Positions 53,743 through 61,467 of a stretch of 64,000 nt of DNA are shown here, piece after piece. A program made the position numbers and the translations under genes. The notes beneath the pieces are model-generated. The model did not search any database. It was not told the DNA's origin and saw only the letters and a program-made list of their open reading frames with translations. Source of the stretch: Tabrizicola fusiformis (GTDB lineage Bacteria; Pseudomonadota; Alphaproteobacteria; Rhodobacterales; Rhodobacteraceae); contig NZ_JABUHN010000005.1 of NCBI RefSeq assembly GCF_013328815.1, forward strand, positions 124,001 through 188,000. Reading direction: 5' to 3'. Position 1 is the first letter of the stretch. Each line of letters starts with the position of its first letter.

Positions 53743-55248
53743 TCAGCCGCCCCCCAGTTCGGCGGCCAGGAAGGGTTCCGGGCTGTCCACTTCGGTCAGT
53801 TGGCCGCGGCTGATCTGCCAGAACCGGGTGGCTGTGGCGCGCAGGAAGGCGCGGTCATGGCTGACCAGAAGGCAGGCGGCCTCTTGCCGGCACAGCTCGG
53901 CTTCGAGCATCTCCTGCCCTTCCAGATCAAGATGGTTGGTCGGTTCGTCCAGCAGGTAGAGGTTCGGCCGCTGCAACCGCAGCATCAGCAGGGCCAGTCT
54001 GGCCCGCTGCCCGCCGGAAAGCTGACCTGCCGGGCGGGTCTGGGCCTCGGGGCGGAGACCGGCGGCGGCCAGCGCGCTGCGGGTCTGGGCGTCGCCGGGG
54101 CCAAGGCGGCTGACCAGATCAAAGGGGGTAACCTCTGTCGGCACCTGCCGCAGAAGCTGGTCGGAATGGCCGATTGCCGCGCTGGGGGCGACGCGCAGCG
54201 ACGCCTCTCCGGTGCGGGCCGCCGCCAGAACCGCCTTGATCAGCCGGGTCTTGCCGCTGCCATTGGCGCCAAGCAGAACCACCCGGTCGCCCGGCACGAT
54301 CCATTTGCGTCCGGTGCGGAACAGCAGGCGCCCGTCGGGTGTCGCGATCGCGGCATCCTCAAGCGTCAGGAGGGCGCGGGCATGGCTGGCCGTGCCTTCC
54401 AGACGGATCGTCCCGGCGCCGGTCTCACGGTGGGCGGGGCGGGCGGCGGCCTCGATCCTTGCGGCGCGGTCGCCCAATTGGCGGGTCTTCAGCGTCAGCA
54501 GGTCCGAGCCGGAGTTGATGCCGATGTTCTTCAGCTTGGCCGCCTGCCGCCGCAACTGATCGGCCTTGGCCAGATCGTTGCGAAAGCGGCGGTCGTCGGC
54601 GGCATCGGCTTCGTGCAGCGCGGCGCGTGCCGCAGTGAAGGGCAGGGCGAAGAGGCGGCTGGCGGTTTCGCGCAGGAAAAGGCTGCGGCTTGTGACGTTA
54701 TCAAGGAAGGCACGGTCATGGCTGGTGACGATCACCGCGGTCTGGCGTGGCAGGGTTTCGAGCCAGCGTTGCAGATGGCCGATCCGGGCAAGGTCGAGGT
54801 GGTTCGTCGGTTCGTCCAGCAGGTAGAGATCGGGGTCGCCCACCGCCGCGCGGGCCAGAAGCACGCTGCGCTGCCAGCCGCCCGAGAGTGTGGCAAGCGG
54901 CTGATCGCGCAGCGCCTGCGGGATGGCCAGATCGTCCAGCGCGATATCGACGCGCCATTCCTCGCTGGGGTCGGCAAGTCCGGTGGCCACGGCCTGCCGC
55001 AAGGGCAGCGGGGCAAGATCGGGCGGCAGATTCTGCGGCACGAAGGCCGTCTGCAGGCCGCGGGCACGGGTGATGTCGCCTGCGGTCGGGTCGATGCTGC
55101 CTGCAAGGCAGCGCAGCAGCGCGGTCTTGCCGCGCCCGTTGGCGGCAACAAGGCCAAGGCGGTCACCGGCGGCAAGGGTGAAGGAAAGGTCAGAGAAAAG
55201 CGGCTGGCCAAGGGTCAGCGCAAGGGCGCGGGCGGAAAGAAGGGTCAT
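53743..55248 (-). CDS. ABC-F family ATPase
   Basis: A 501-residue soluble protein of two ABC domains and no membrane segments, as in translation factors of the ABC-F family. First cassette: Walker A AANGRGKT (about 35-42), LSGGWQRSVLLARA, LYLLDEPTNHLDL. Second: GANGSGKT (about 317-324), LSGGQRARLALLML, LYLLDEPTNHLDL. The linker (about 205-260) is short and charged, unlike the long Uup tail. Such proteins rescue or protect ribosomes. The leader of about 190 bases is strongly structured and contains a short open frame, as in regulated antibiotic-resistance ABC-F genes. Confidence 0.9.
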   Translation of the reverse strand: MTLLSARALALTLGQPLFSDLSFTLAAGDRLGLVAANGRGKTALLRCLAGSIDPTAGDITRARGLQTAFVPQNLPPDLAPLPLRQAVATGLADPSEEWRVDIALDDLAIPQALRDQPLATLSGGWQRSVLLARAAVGDPDLYLLDEPTNHLDLARIGHLQRWLETLPRQTAVIVTSHDRAFLDNVTSRSLFLRETASRLFALPFTAARAALHEADAADDRRFRNDLAKADQLRRQAAKLKNIGINSGSDLLTLKTRQLGDRAARIEAAARPAHRETGAGTIRLEGTASHARALLTLEDAAIATPDGRLLFRTGRKWIVPGDRVVLLGANGSGKTRLIKAVLAAARTGEASLRVAPSAAIGHSDQLLRQVPTEVTPFDLVSRLGPGDAQTRSALAAAGLRPEAQTRPAGQLSGGQRARLALLMLRLQRPNLYLLDEPTNHLDLEGQEMLEAELCRQEAACLLVSHDRAFLRATATRFWQISRGQLTEVDSPEPFLAAELGGG

Positions 55249-55253
55249 GGGAC

Positions 55254-55350
55254 AGGTCCGGTCGATCAGGGCAGACGGGCGCTATTGCGCCGGGGGATCG
55301 GGCGGACCTTGGGAATGTGCCTTCGGTCAGCCCTGCGGGTTGCGCAGGGC
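55254..55350 (-). promoter_or_regulatory. Structured leader of the ABC-F gene (attenuator-like)
   Basis: Minus strand: a perfect 8-bp stem GCCCTGCG/CGCAGGGC (55350-55330) overlaps the end of a short reading frame; downstream, AGGTCCG (55309-55303) pairs with CGGACCT (55260-55254), enclosing a hairpin GGCGC-AATA-GCGCC (55291-55278). The last arm ends 5 bases before the ABC-F ATG and would hide the ribosome-binding region. Confidence 0.5.
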
Positions 55351-55410
55351 CGAAACAGGGCCGGGTCGCCGGGCCTTGTAGCAATGGGCTTTGGGTTGCA
55401 GCATCGACAT
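55327..55410 (-). CDS. Possible leader peptide of the ABC-F gene
   Basis: A 27-codon frame beginning MSMLQPKAHCYKARRPGP and ending SALRNPQG, in the leader of the ABC-F gene; a second in-frame ATG (55404) is possible. Its last codons form one arm of a hairpin and its stop sits just past that hairpin. No strong ribosome-binding site is seen, so translation is uncertain. It is the sort of short frame used for ribosome-stalling attenuation. Confidence 0.35.
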   Translation of the reverse strand: MSMLQPKAHCYKARRPGPVSALRNPQG

Positions 55411-55440
55411 GCGGCAATGATGCCGGATTGCCGTCCGCCG

Positions 55441-56352
55441 TCAAGCCTGACTGCGCTGCATCTTCACCGGCTCGGACCGGCAGAGGCGCAGGAAATGTGC
55501 CATGAAGGGTTTGCTGACATCTTCTTCGCGGGTGGCGGCGTAGAGGCGTTTGGTGATCTCGCCCGGGCCGAGGGGGCGGGTGAGGTAATCGTCACTGCCC
55601 TTCACCTCGCGCAGCACCCAGTCGGGCAGCACCGCCACCCCCCGCCCCGAGGCGACCAGCATCAGGATCACCGCCGTCAGTTCCGCCGTGCGCTGGGCGC
55701 GGGGTTCCACCTTGGCCGGCGTCAGAAGTTCAGTGAAAACGTCCAGTTTGTCGCGGCCCACCGGATAAGTGATCAGCACCTGCTCGCGGAAATCCTCGGC
55801 CTCGATGAAGGGTTTGGCGCAGTTGGGCGTGTTGGCGGCAGCAACGAAGGTGGGGTGGTAATCGAACAGCGGGTTGAAGGTGATGCCGGGCAGGGTGACC
55901 GGATCGGAGGAAATCACAAGATCGACCTCTTCGCGGTTCAGCGCGGGCATCGCATCAAAGGCCAGACCGGCGCGGATATCGACATCAACCTCGGGCCAGG
56001 CGTGACGGAAGAGTTCCAGCACCGGGAACAGCCAATCAAAGCAGGCATGGCATTCGATGGCGATGTGCAGCCGCCCGGTCTTGCCCGAGCGCAGCGCGCG
56101 GAACTCTTCCTCCATCGCGTCGATTTCAGGCAGGATGCGTTCGGCGGCGCGCAGCATTCGGTGCCCCGCCGCCGAGAGCCGCATGGGTTTGGACCGGCGG
56201 ACGAAAAGCTCCATCCCGGCCTGATCCTCAAGCCCGGCCACCTGATGCGACAGGGCGGATTGCGTCATGTTCAGCATCTCGGCGGCACGGGCAAGGCCGC
56301 CGGCCTGATGGATGGCGCGGATGGTGCGCAGGTGGCGGAGTTCGATATACAT
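55441..56352 (-). CDS. metR: LysR-family regulator MetR
   Basis: Activator of methionine genes, 303 aa. The helix-turn-helix is in residues 5-45 (LRHLRTIRAIHQAGGLARAA, then AALSHQ-type recognition helix MTQSALSHQVAGLE). The effector domain starts about 90 (RLHIAIECHACFDWLFPVLE), a stretch typical of MetR, which senses homocysteine. The ATG at 56350-56352 is used. It is divergent from metF and shares a palindrome-rich 88-base region with it, the classic MetR arrangement. Confidence 0.92.
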   Translation of the reverse strand: MYIELRHLRTIRAIHQAGGLARAAEMLNMTQSALSHQVAGLEDQAGMELFVRRSKPMRLSAAGHRMLRAAERILPEIDAMEEEFRALRSGKTGRLHIAIECHACFDWLFPVLELFRHAWPEVDVDIRAGLAFDAMPALNREEVDLVISSDPVTLPGITFNPLFDYHPTFVAAANTPNCAKPFIEAEDFREQVLITYPVGRDKLDVFTELLTPAKVEPRAQRTAELTAVILMLVASGRGVAVLPDWVLREVKGSDDYLTRPLGPGEITKRLYAATREEDVSKPFMAHFLRLCRSEPVKMQRSQA

Positions 56353-56360
56353 GCGGACAA

Positions 56361-56397
56361 CCTCATAATGATCGTGAGGATTATGAATTGGCCTCAC
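56361..56397. promoter_or_regulatory. MetR operator region between metR and metF
   Basis: TCATAAT (56363-56369) and ATTATGA (56380-56386) form a perfect dyad with a 10-base spacer; CCTCA/TGAGG (56361-56365 / 56375-56379) and GTGAGG/CCTCAC are overlapping dyads. The layout fits a LysR-type site controlling both genes. Confidence 0.5.
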
Positions 56398-56440
56398 AAT
56401 GCCGAATCTGCGACAAAGGGGCAAGTCCAAGGAGCAGACC

Positions 56441-57310
56441 ATGACCCAGACCCCGCGCATCTCGTTCGAGTTTTTCCCGCCGCAATCGCTGGACGCTTCG
56501 TTCCGGCTTTGGGAAACGGTGCAGGCTCTGGCGCCGATGGGGCCGGATTTCGTCTCGGTCACCTATGGGGCGGGCGGCACCACCCGCAAGCTGACCCATG
56601 ACGCGGTGGGCACGATCCACCGCAACTATGGGCTGAACGTGGCGGCGCATCTGACCTGCGTCGATGCGTCGAAGGCCGAAACGCTTGAGATTGCCGAAGC
56701 CTATCATGCCGCCGGTGTGCGCGAGATCGTGGCGCTGCGCGGCGATGCCCCGGCCGGTGCGGCGCGCTTCACGCCGCATCCCGAAGGCTTTGCCAATTCG
56801 GCCGAGCTGGTCGAGGCGCTGGCCAAGACCGGCAAGTTCAAGGTCCGCGTCGGCGCCTATCCCGAGCCGCACCCGGATGCCGCCGATACGGCGCAGGATG
56901 TCACCTGGCTGAAACGCAAGATCGACGCCGGGGCCTCGTCGGCCATCACCCAGTTCTTCTTTGATGCCGATACCTTCTTCCGCTTCCGCGATGCCTGCGC
57001 GAAGGCCGGGATCACGGCGCCGGTCATCCCGGGGATCCTGCCGATTCAGGGCTGGGCGGGTGTCAAGAAATTCGCCGCCCGCTGTGGCGCCAAGGTTCCG
57101 GCCCGGCTGGACGAGGCGTTCACCACCGCCGCCCGCGATGGCCGCGAAGACCTGCTTGCGCTGGCGCAATGCACCGCGCTCTGCGACCGGCTGATCGAAG
57201 GCGGCGTGGACGCCTTGCATTTCTACACGCTGAACCGTCCGGGTCTGACCCGCGAAGTGGTGCGCGCCCTTGGGCTGGTGCCCGAGGTCGCCCTGGAAAA
57301 GGTTGCCTGA
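56441..57310 (+). CDS. metF: Methylenetetrahydrofolate reductase
   Basis: FAD enzyme reducing 5,10-methylene-THF to 5-methyl-THF for methionine synthesis, 289 aa, normal length. N-terminus RISFEFFPPQSLDA with the catalytic glutamate (about 10), VTYGAGGTTR (about 41-50), ALRGDAPAG (about 98-106), SSAITQFFFDADTFFRF (about 166-182). AAGGAGCAGACC precedes the ATG. It is controlled by the divergent metR and ends in a hairpin. Confidence 0.95.
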   Translation: MTQTPRISFEFFPPQSLDASFRLWETVQALAPMGPDFVSVTYGAGGTTRKLTHDAVGTIHRNYGLNVAAHLTCVDASKAETLEIAEAYHAAGVREIVALRGDAPAGAARFTPHPEGFANSAELVEALAKTGKFKVRVGAYPEPHPDAADTAQDVTWLKRKIDAGASSAITQFFFDADTFFRFRDACAKAGITAPVIPGILPIQGWAGVKKFAARCGAKVPARLDEAFTTAARDGREDLLALAQCTALCDRLIEGGVDALHFYTLNRPGLTREVVRALGLVPEVALEKVA

Positions 57311-57354
57311 GCCAGTCGTTCCCTGTCGGCTCGTCCCCATGAAGGCAACCTTTC

Positions 57355-57384
57355 GCGCGCGCCCTGCCGGGCGCGCGCCTTTTC
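57355..57384 (+). terminator. metF terminator
   Basis: Perfect 10-bp stem GCGCGCGCCC / GGGCGCGCGC, loop TGCC, then CTTTTC; 45 bases after the metF stop. A second, longer-range repeat (AAAAGGTTGCC at 57297, GGCAACCTTT at 57344) brackets the stop codon. Confidence 0.8.
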
Positions 57385-57402
57385 ATTCGCGTTGCGGCGG
57401 CT

Positions 57403-57431
57403 TTGCAGCCCGGCGGCGGATCGGCTAGTCT
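57403..57431 (+). promoter_or_regulatory. aroQ promoter
   Basis: TTGCAG (57403-57408), 17 bases, TAGTCT (57426-57431). The transcript should begin near 57438, about 46 bases ahead of the start codon. A 13-bp tandem duplication (GGGCCAGATGCAG, 57446-57471) lies in the leader. Confidence 0.5.
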
Positions 57432-57483
57432 GACGCCGGATGTAAGGGCCAGATGCAGGGGCCAGATGCAGGGGAATGCCGCC

Positions 57484-57927
57484 GTGACCAAGCCGATCTT
57501 CGTTCTGAACGGACCGAACCTGAACCTTCTGGGCCAGCGCCAGCCGGAAATCTATGGCCGCGAGACGCTGGAAGACGTGGCGCAGGCGCTGTCGGAACTG
57601 TCCGAGGAGCTGGGCCTGTCGGTGCGCTGCCTGCAATCCAACCATGAAGGCCAGTTGATCGACTGGATTCAGCAGGCCCGGCGTGATGCCGCGGGCATCA
57701 TCATCAACCCGGGCGCCTACAGCCACACATCGGTGGCCATTCTGGATGCGCTGAACGCCTTTGACGGGCCGGTGCTGGAGGTTCACATCTCGAACATCCA
57801 CAAACGTGAGGCGTTCCGGCACCATTCCTTCGTCTCGGCCCGGGCCGAAGGGGTGATCGCGGGCTTCGGCACCGAAGGCTATCTTCTGGCGCTGCGCCGG
57901 ATGGCGACGCTTGTCGCCGGGCGCTGA
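57484..57927 (+). CDS. aroQ: 3-dehydroquinate dehydratase, type II
   Basis: Shikimate-pathway dehydratase, 147 aa, the normal length. I chose the GTG at 57484 because the family begins [16 protein letters not shown] there and AGGGGAA is upstream; an ATG at 57466 would add six residues. Active-site motifs: GQRQPEIYG with the catalytic tyrosine (about 24), [28 protein letters not shown] (about 76-91) and [17 protein letters not shown] with the catalytic histidine (about 103). Confidence 0.94.
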   Translation: MTKPIFVLNGPNLNLLGQRQPEIYGRETLEDVAQALSELSEELGLSVRCLQSNHEGQLIDWIQQARRDAAGIIINPGAYSHTSVAILDALNAFDGPVLEVHISNIHKREAFRHHSFVSARAEGVIAGFGTEGYLLALRRMATLVAGR

Positions 57928-57958
57928 CCTGACGCGCGGCGCGGGCGGCGATGTGGAA

Positions 57959-57990
57959 GCCTCCGGCGGGGATATTTTGGCCAAGATGAA
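57959..57990 (+). repeat. Intergenic element copy 3, supplying the ligase start
   Basis: GCCTCCGGCGGGGATATTT followed by TGGCCAAGATGAA. The ATGAA at its end is the start of the acyl-CoA ligase gene, so the repeat provides the translation initiation region. Confidence 0.7.
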
Positions 57991-59158
57991 TGCAGGATTT
58001 CGCAGCCATCCTGCCGCCCGGCTGTTCGATGCCGGGGGCGAGGTGGCCTTGACCCCTGTCGCGCGGCCTGCGGTGCTGGAGGACCGGCCCGGGGCGGCGG
58101 CGCTTCTTGCGGCTTTGGGCCGCGGGGCGGGGTTCCGCATCGGCGGCGCGGGGCCGGCGCCCGAGGGGGAGGGGGTGTTTGAAACGCTCACCTCCGGTTC
58201 ATCGGGCGAACCGCGCCGTATCAGGCGCAGCGTTGCTTCGTGGCAGGCGAGTTTTGCTGTGAATGCGGGGCTTTTTGGCATCGGGCCGGGGCAGGCGGTG
58301 GCGGTTCTGGGGCGGCTTTCACATTCGCTGGCGCTTTACGGCGCGCTGGAGGGGCTGGCGCTGGGGGCGGCGGTGCATCTGCTGGACGGGTTGCGTCCCG
58401 ACCGGCAGCGGGCGGCACTGGCGGCGCGGGGCGTGACGGTCATCCATGCCACGCCGGCGCAACTGCGCCTGTTGGTCGAGGCGGGCGGGCCGCTGCTGCC
58501 CGAGTTGCGGCTGGTGCTGGTGGGGGGATCGAAGCTGGACCCGGGCCTGAGGTCCGCGATGGCCGCGATGGCCCCGGGGGCGGCGCTGCGCGAGTTTTAT
58601 GGCGCGGCGGAGGCGAGTTTCATCACCCTTGCCGATGCGGATACGCCTGCGGATTCGGTCGGTGCCCCCTATCCGGGGGTGGAGGTGCAGTTGCGCGGCG
58701 GGGAGCTGGGCGAAATCTGGGTGCGCAGCCCCTATTTGTTTCAGGGTTATGGCGGCGACGATCCGGGCAGCGCGCGCTGGGATGCGGGCTGGCTTTCGGT
58801 GGGGGAGATGGGCTGGCTGCGGCAGGGCCATCTTTATCTGGCCGGGCGGGCCGGGCGCATGGTGACGGTGGCCGATCAGAACGTCTTTCCCGAAGAGATC
58901 GAGGCGTTGATGCAGGGCCTGTCGGGCGTGGCCCGGGTGGCGGTGCTGCCGCGGCCCGACGGTTTGCGCGGGCAGGTTCTGATCGCGGTCTGTCAGGGCG
59001 ATCCGGCGGCAGAGGCAGAGATTTTGCGGGCGGCGCGGCAGGTGCTTGGCCCGCTCAAGGCGCCGCGGGCGCTGATCTGGCGGCAGGATTGGCCGGTCCT
59101 CGCCTCGGGCAAGAGCGATCTGGAGCGGATCGACCGGGAGGCCGGGCCATGGCCGTGA
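57986..59158 (+). CDS. Short AMP-dependent acyl-CoA ligase
   Basis: ANL-superfamily enzyme activating an unknown carboxylic acid, 390 aa, much shorter than the usual 500-550. The AMP-binding P-loop LTSGSSGEPRR (about 69-79), YGAAEASFI (about 208-216), the VGEMGWL region (about 271-277) and the A10 catalytic lysine in LASGKSDLERI (about 372-382) are all there, so the shortening is mostly N-terminal. The gene starts inside an intergenic repeat. It overlaps the thiolase by 10 bases, and the pair is convergent with bioMNY. The substrate is unknown. Confidence 0.8.
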   Translation: MNAGFRSHPAARLFDAGGEVALTPVARPAVLEDRPGAAALLAALGRGAGFRIGGAGPAPEGEGVFETLTSGSSGEPRRIRRSVASWQASFAVNAGLFGIGPGQAVAVLGRLSHSLALYGALEGLALGAAVHLLDGLRPDRQRAALAARGVTVIHATPAQLRLLVEAGGPLLPELRLVLVGGSKLDPGLRSAMAAMAPGAALREFYGAAEASFITLADADTPADSVGAPYPGVEVQLRGGELGEIWVRSPYLFQGYGGDDPGSARWDAGWLSVGEMGWLRQGHLYLAGRAGRMVTVADQNVFPEEIEALMQGLSGVARVAVLPRPDGLRGQVLIAVCQGDPAAEAEILRAARQVLGPLKAPRALIWRQDWPVLASGKSDLERIDREAGPWP

Positions 59159-60231
59159 TCCTTGCCGCAAGGCGGACGGCGGTGGTGCCGCGCGGCGGGG
59201 CCTTTGCCCGGCTGTTGCTGGAAGAGCTGGCGGCGCCGGTGATTGCCGCAGTTCTGGCCGATGCCGGATTGCCCGCCGCGATGGTGGATGAGGTGATTGC
59301 CGCCAATGCCTTGGGGGCTGGGGGCAATCCGGCGCGGCGGCTGGCGCTGGCGGCGGGGTTGCCAGAACGGGTGGCGGGGCTGACGATCGACCGGCAATGC
59401 GTGGGCGGGCTGGATGCGATCCTGCTGGCGCGGGCGCTGGTGGACAGTGGGGCGGCGCGGATCGTGCTGGCCGGGGGTGTCGAAAGCTATTCCCGCCGGC
59501 CGCTGCGCCTTGCGACCGACCCGGACGGGGGGCCGCCGATGCCCTATGACCAGCCGCCCTTTACGCCATGGCCCGGGCGCGACCCTGACATGACTGCGGC
59601 GGCGGCGGCACTGGCCGACCGGCTGGACCTGAGCCGCGCCGCGCAAGAGGATTGGGCCGCGGCAAGTCACGCCCGGGCGCTGCGCGCCGCGCCGCAGGGC
59701 ATCGTGGCGCTGAACGGGCAGGAGCGTGACCCCTTTGCCCGGGCTTTGCGCCCCGGTCTTCTGGCGCGTGCGCCGGTTCTGGCGGGCAGCATCACGGCGG
59801 CAACGGCGGCGGTTGCGGCGGATGCGGCGGCCTTCGCTCTGGTCGCGGGCGATGATCTGGCCCGCCCCGGGGCGTTGCGGCTTGGCCCCGGGCGCACGCT
59901 GGGCGCTGCGCCGGAAGAGCCGGGGCTGGCCCCGGTTCCGGCAATCCGCGCCGTGCTGGCCGAGGCGGGGCTGATGCCCGCCGATCTGACGCAGGTCGCG
60001 TTGATGGAGGCTTATGCGGCGCAGGCGATGGCTTGTGCGCGGCTGGCGCTGGCGGGTCTCGACCCGGAGCGGATCAACCCGGACGGCGGTGCGCTGGCCC
60101 GCGGGCATCCGATTGGCGCCTCGGGCGCCGTTCTGGCGGTGGAGTTGTTCCACGGCTTGCGCGCCGGGCCCGGCCTTGCCGCCATTGCGGCGGCGGGGGG
60201 GCTGGGCAGCGCGCTGATCGTCAGGCGATAG
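59149..60231 (+). CDS. Thiolase-family protein with altered active site
   Basis: A 360-residue thiolase-fold protein. The nucleophile cysteine is kept in IDRQCVGGLDAI (about 81-92) and the histidine in NPDGGALARGHPIGASG (about 311-327). The usual NEAF is replaced by MEAYAAQA, and the C-terminal C-x-G-G-G motif by AIAAAGGLGSA, so the second catalytic cysteine is an alanine. It may be a thioester-handling enzyme that does not carry out the normal Claisen reaction. It overlaps the ligase gene, suggesting that the ligase product is its substrate. Confidence 0.78.
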   Translation: MAVILAARRTAVVPRGGAFARLLLEELAAPVIAAVLADAGLPAAMVDEVIAANALGAGGNPARRLALAAGLPERVAGLTIDRQCVGGLDAILLARALVDSGAARIVLAGGVESYSRRPLRLATDPDGGPPMPYDQPPFTPWPGRDPDMTAAAAALADRLDLSRAAQEDWAAASHARALRAAPQGIVALNGQERDPFARALRPGLLARAPVLAGSITAATAAVAADAAAFALVAGDDLARPGALRLGPGRTLGAAPEEPGLAPVPAIRAVLAEAGLMPADLTQVALMEAYAAQAMACARLALAGLDPERINPDGGALARGHPIGASGAVLAVELFHGLRAGPGLAAIAAAGGLGSALIVRR

Positions 60232-60250
60232 GGCGGGGGTTCCCCCGCCC
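60231..60250. terminator. Hairpin between convergent thiolase and bioY
   Basis: GGGCGGGGG-TT-CCCCCGCCC, perfect 9-bp stem starting at the last base of the thiolase stop; 7 bases before the bioY stop. No U run. Confidence 0.5.
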
Positions 60251-60257
60251 CGGCCGG

Positions 60258-60842
60258 TCAGGCCCGCGACAACAGCGAGGCGGGCCGCATCCTGGCCACG
60301 GTTGCCGTCACCGCCGCGGCGATCACCGCCTTGATGATATCGCCCGGCAGGAACAGCGCGCAAAGCGCCACCGGCAGCGGCAATTCGCGGTAGGCGGGCA
60401 GGTCGGCGAACATCTTGGCAAGGCTCTCCTCGCTCAGATGCGCGGCCATGACCGGCACGCCGATGGCATAAAGCACGACGATCCCGCCCAGAACCGCGCC
60501 GGCAAAGGCAGCAATCCCGACCCGCGCCCGCAGGTTCTGCACGACCAGCCCGGCAACAAAGGCCGCCACCGGAAAGCCGATCAGGAACCCGCCGCGCGGG
60601 CCAAAGAACATGCCTAGGCCACCAACCCCGCCCGCCAAGAGCGGCAGACCCGCCGCGACCAGCGCGATGAACAAAAGTGCGGCAAGCCCGCCCCGTTTCG
60701 CCCCCAGCACCGTGCCGCAGAGCATGATGCCCAGCGACTGGCCGGAAATCGGCACTCCGGTTGCCAGCATCATCGACGGCATCAGCCCCAGCGCCGCGAT
60801 CAGCGCGGAAAAAAGGGCGATATGGGTCAGGCTCTTTTCCAT
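60258..60842 (-). CDS. bioY: Biotin transporter substrate-binding component BioY
   Basis: S-component of the ECF-type biotin importer, 194 aa with six membrane helices. Signatures are ATGVPISGQSLGIMLCGTVLGAKRGGLA (about 27-54) and FLIGFPVAAFVAGL. The ATG at 60840-60842 has AGGAG upstream. It lies 28 bases after bioN; the order bioM-bioN-bioY matches Rhodobacter capsulatus. Confidence 0.93.
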   Translation of the reverse strand: MEKSLTHIALFSALIAALGLMPSMMLATGVPISGQSLGIMLCGTVLGAKRGGLAALLFIALVAAGLPLLAGGVGGLGMFFGPRGGFLIGFPVAAFVAGLVVQNLRARVGIAAFAGAVLGGIVVLYAIGVPVMAAHLSEESLAKMFADLPAYRELPLPVALCALFLPGDIIKAVIAAAVTATVARMRPASLLSRA

Positions 60843-60870
60843 GGTAAAACTCCTGTTGCGCCAAGGGGCA

Positions 60871-61467
60871 TTACCCTGCACCACCCCTTGCGCGCAAGGC
60901 TTCGGCAACGCGGTCTGCATCGTCCAGCGCCGCCATCGTCGCCGGCAGGATCACCCGCCAGCCCGGGCGCCGGGCCGAACGTGCCCGCCAGCTTTCGGCA
61001 ATCTGGGCGCTGCGAAGCTGCATCACCGGCAGAAAGCGGATCACCAGCGCCACCGCAAGGCCGATCATCCGGGGCGAAAGACCAAGCCGGGCAAGGGGCC
61101 GCAGCAGCCATTCGAACACTGCCAGCATATCGCTCAGTCGGGTGGTCATCGTCACGAAATTCGCGGCGGCAACGGCGGTGGCCATCCGCAACAGAATGAC
61201 CAGCCCACCCGGGTCGCGCAGCCACAGATGCCAGAGTGCCACCAGCGCGACAAAGGGCCACAGCGGCCGCAGCATCCGCAGGCTCGCACCGGCAAAGCGG
61301 CGCCCACCGCTTGCGATCAGTGCCAGCACCGCCACAAGGGCGACCGTCAGGGGCAGGATGCCGTGCAGGCTGAACAACAGCAGCGTTCCGGCGCAAAGCA
61401 GCGCCAGCTTCACCCCGGCGGGCCAGCGATGCGCCCAGATCTCAACCGGAGAGGTGAGTGTCAGCAT
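60871..61467 (-). CDS. bioN: Biotin ECF transporter T-component BioN
   Basis: Coupling membrane protein, 198 aa, about five helices. The Ala-Arg-Gly/Ser signatures of the T-component are seen as ESWRARSARRPGW (about 155-167) and AEALRARGGAG at the C-terminus. The ATG at 61465-61467 overlaps the end of bioM by 26 bases. It links BioY to the ATPase BioM. Confidence 0.9.
   Translation of the reverse strand: MLTLTSPVEIWAHRWPAGVKLALLCAGTLLLFSLHGILPLTVALVAVLALIASGGRRFAGASLRMLRPLWPFVALVALWHLWLRDPGGLVILLRMATAVAAANFVTMTTRLSDMLAVFEWLLRPLARLGLSPRMIGLAVALVIRFLPVMQLRSAQIAESWRARSARRPGWRVILPATMAALDDADRVAEALRARGGAG

Noticed and set aside
56353-56440. SAM or SAH riboswitch before metF
   Set aside because: The 88-base region is too short for the larger classes and its dyads fit a MetR operator; no conserved riboswitch core recognised.
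53608-56601. Plus-strand open frame of about 997 codons across the ABC-F and metR genes
   Set aside because: Antisense shadow; the minus strand carries Walker and helix-turn-helix motifs.
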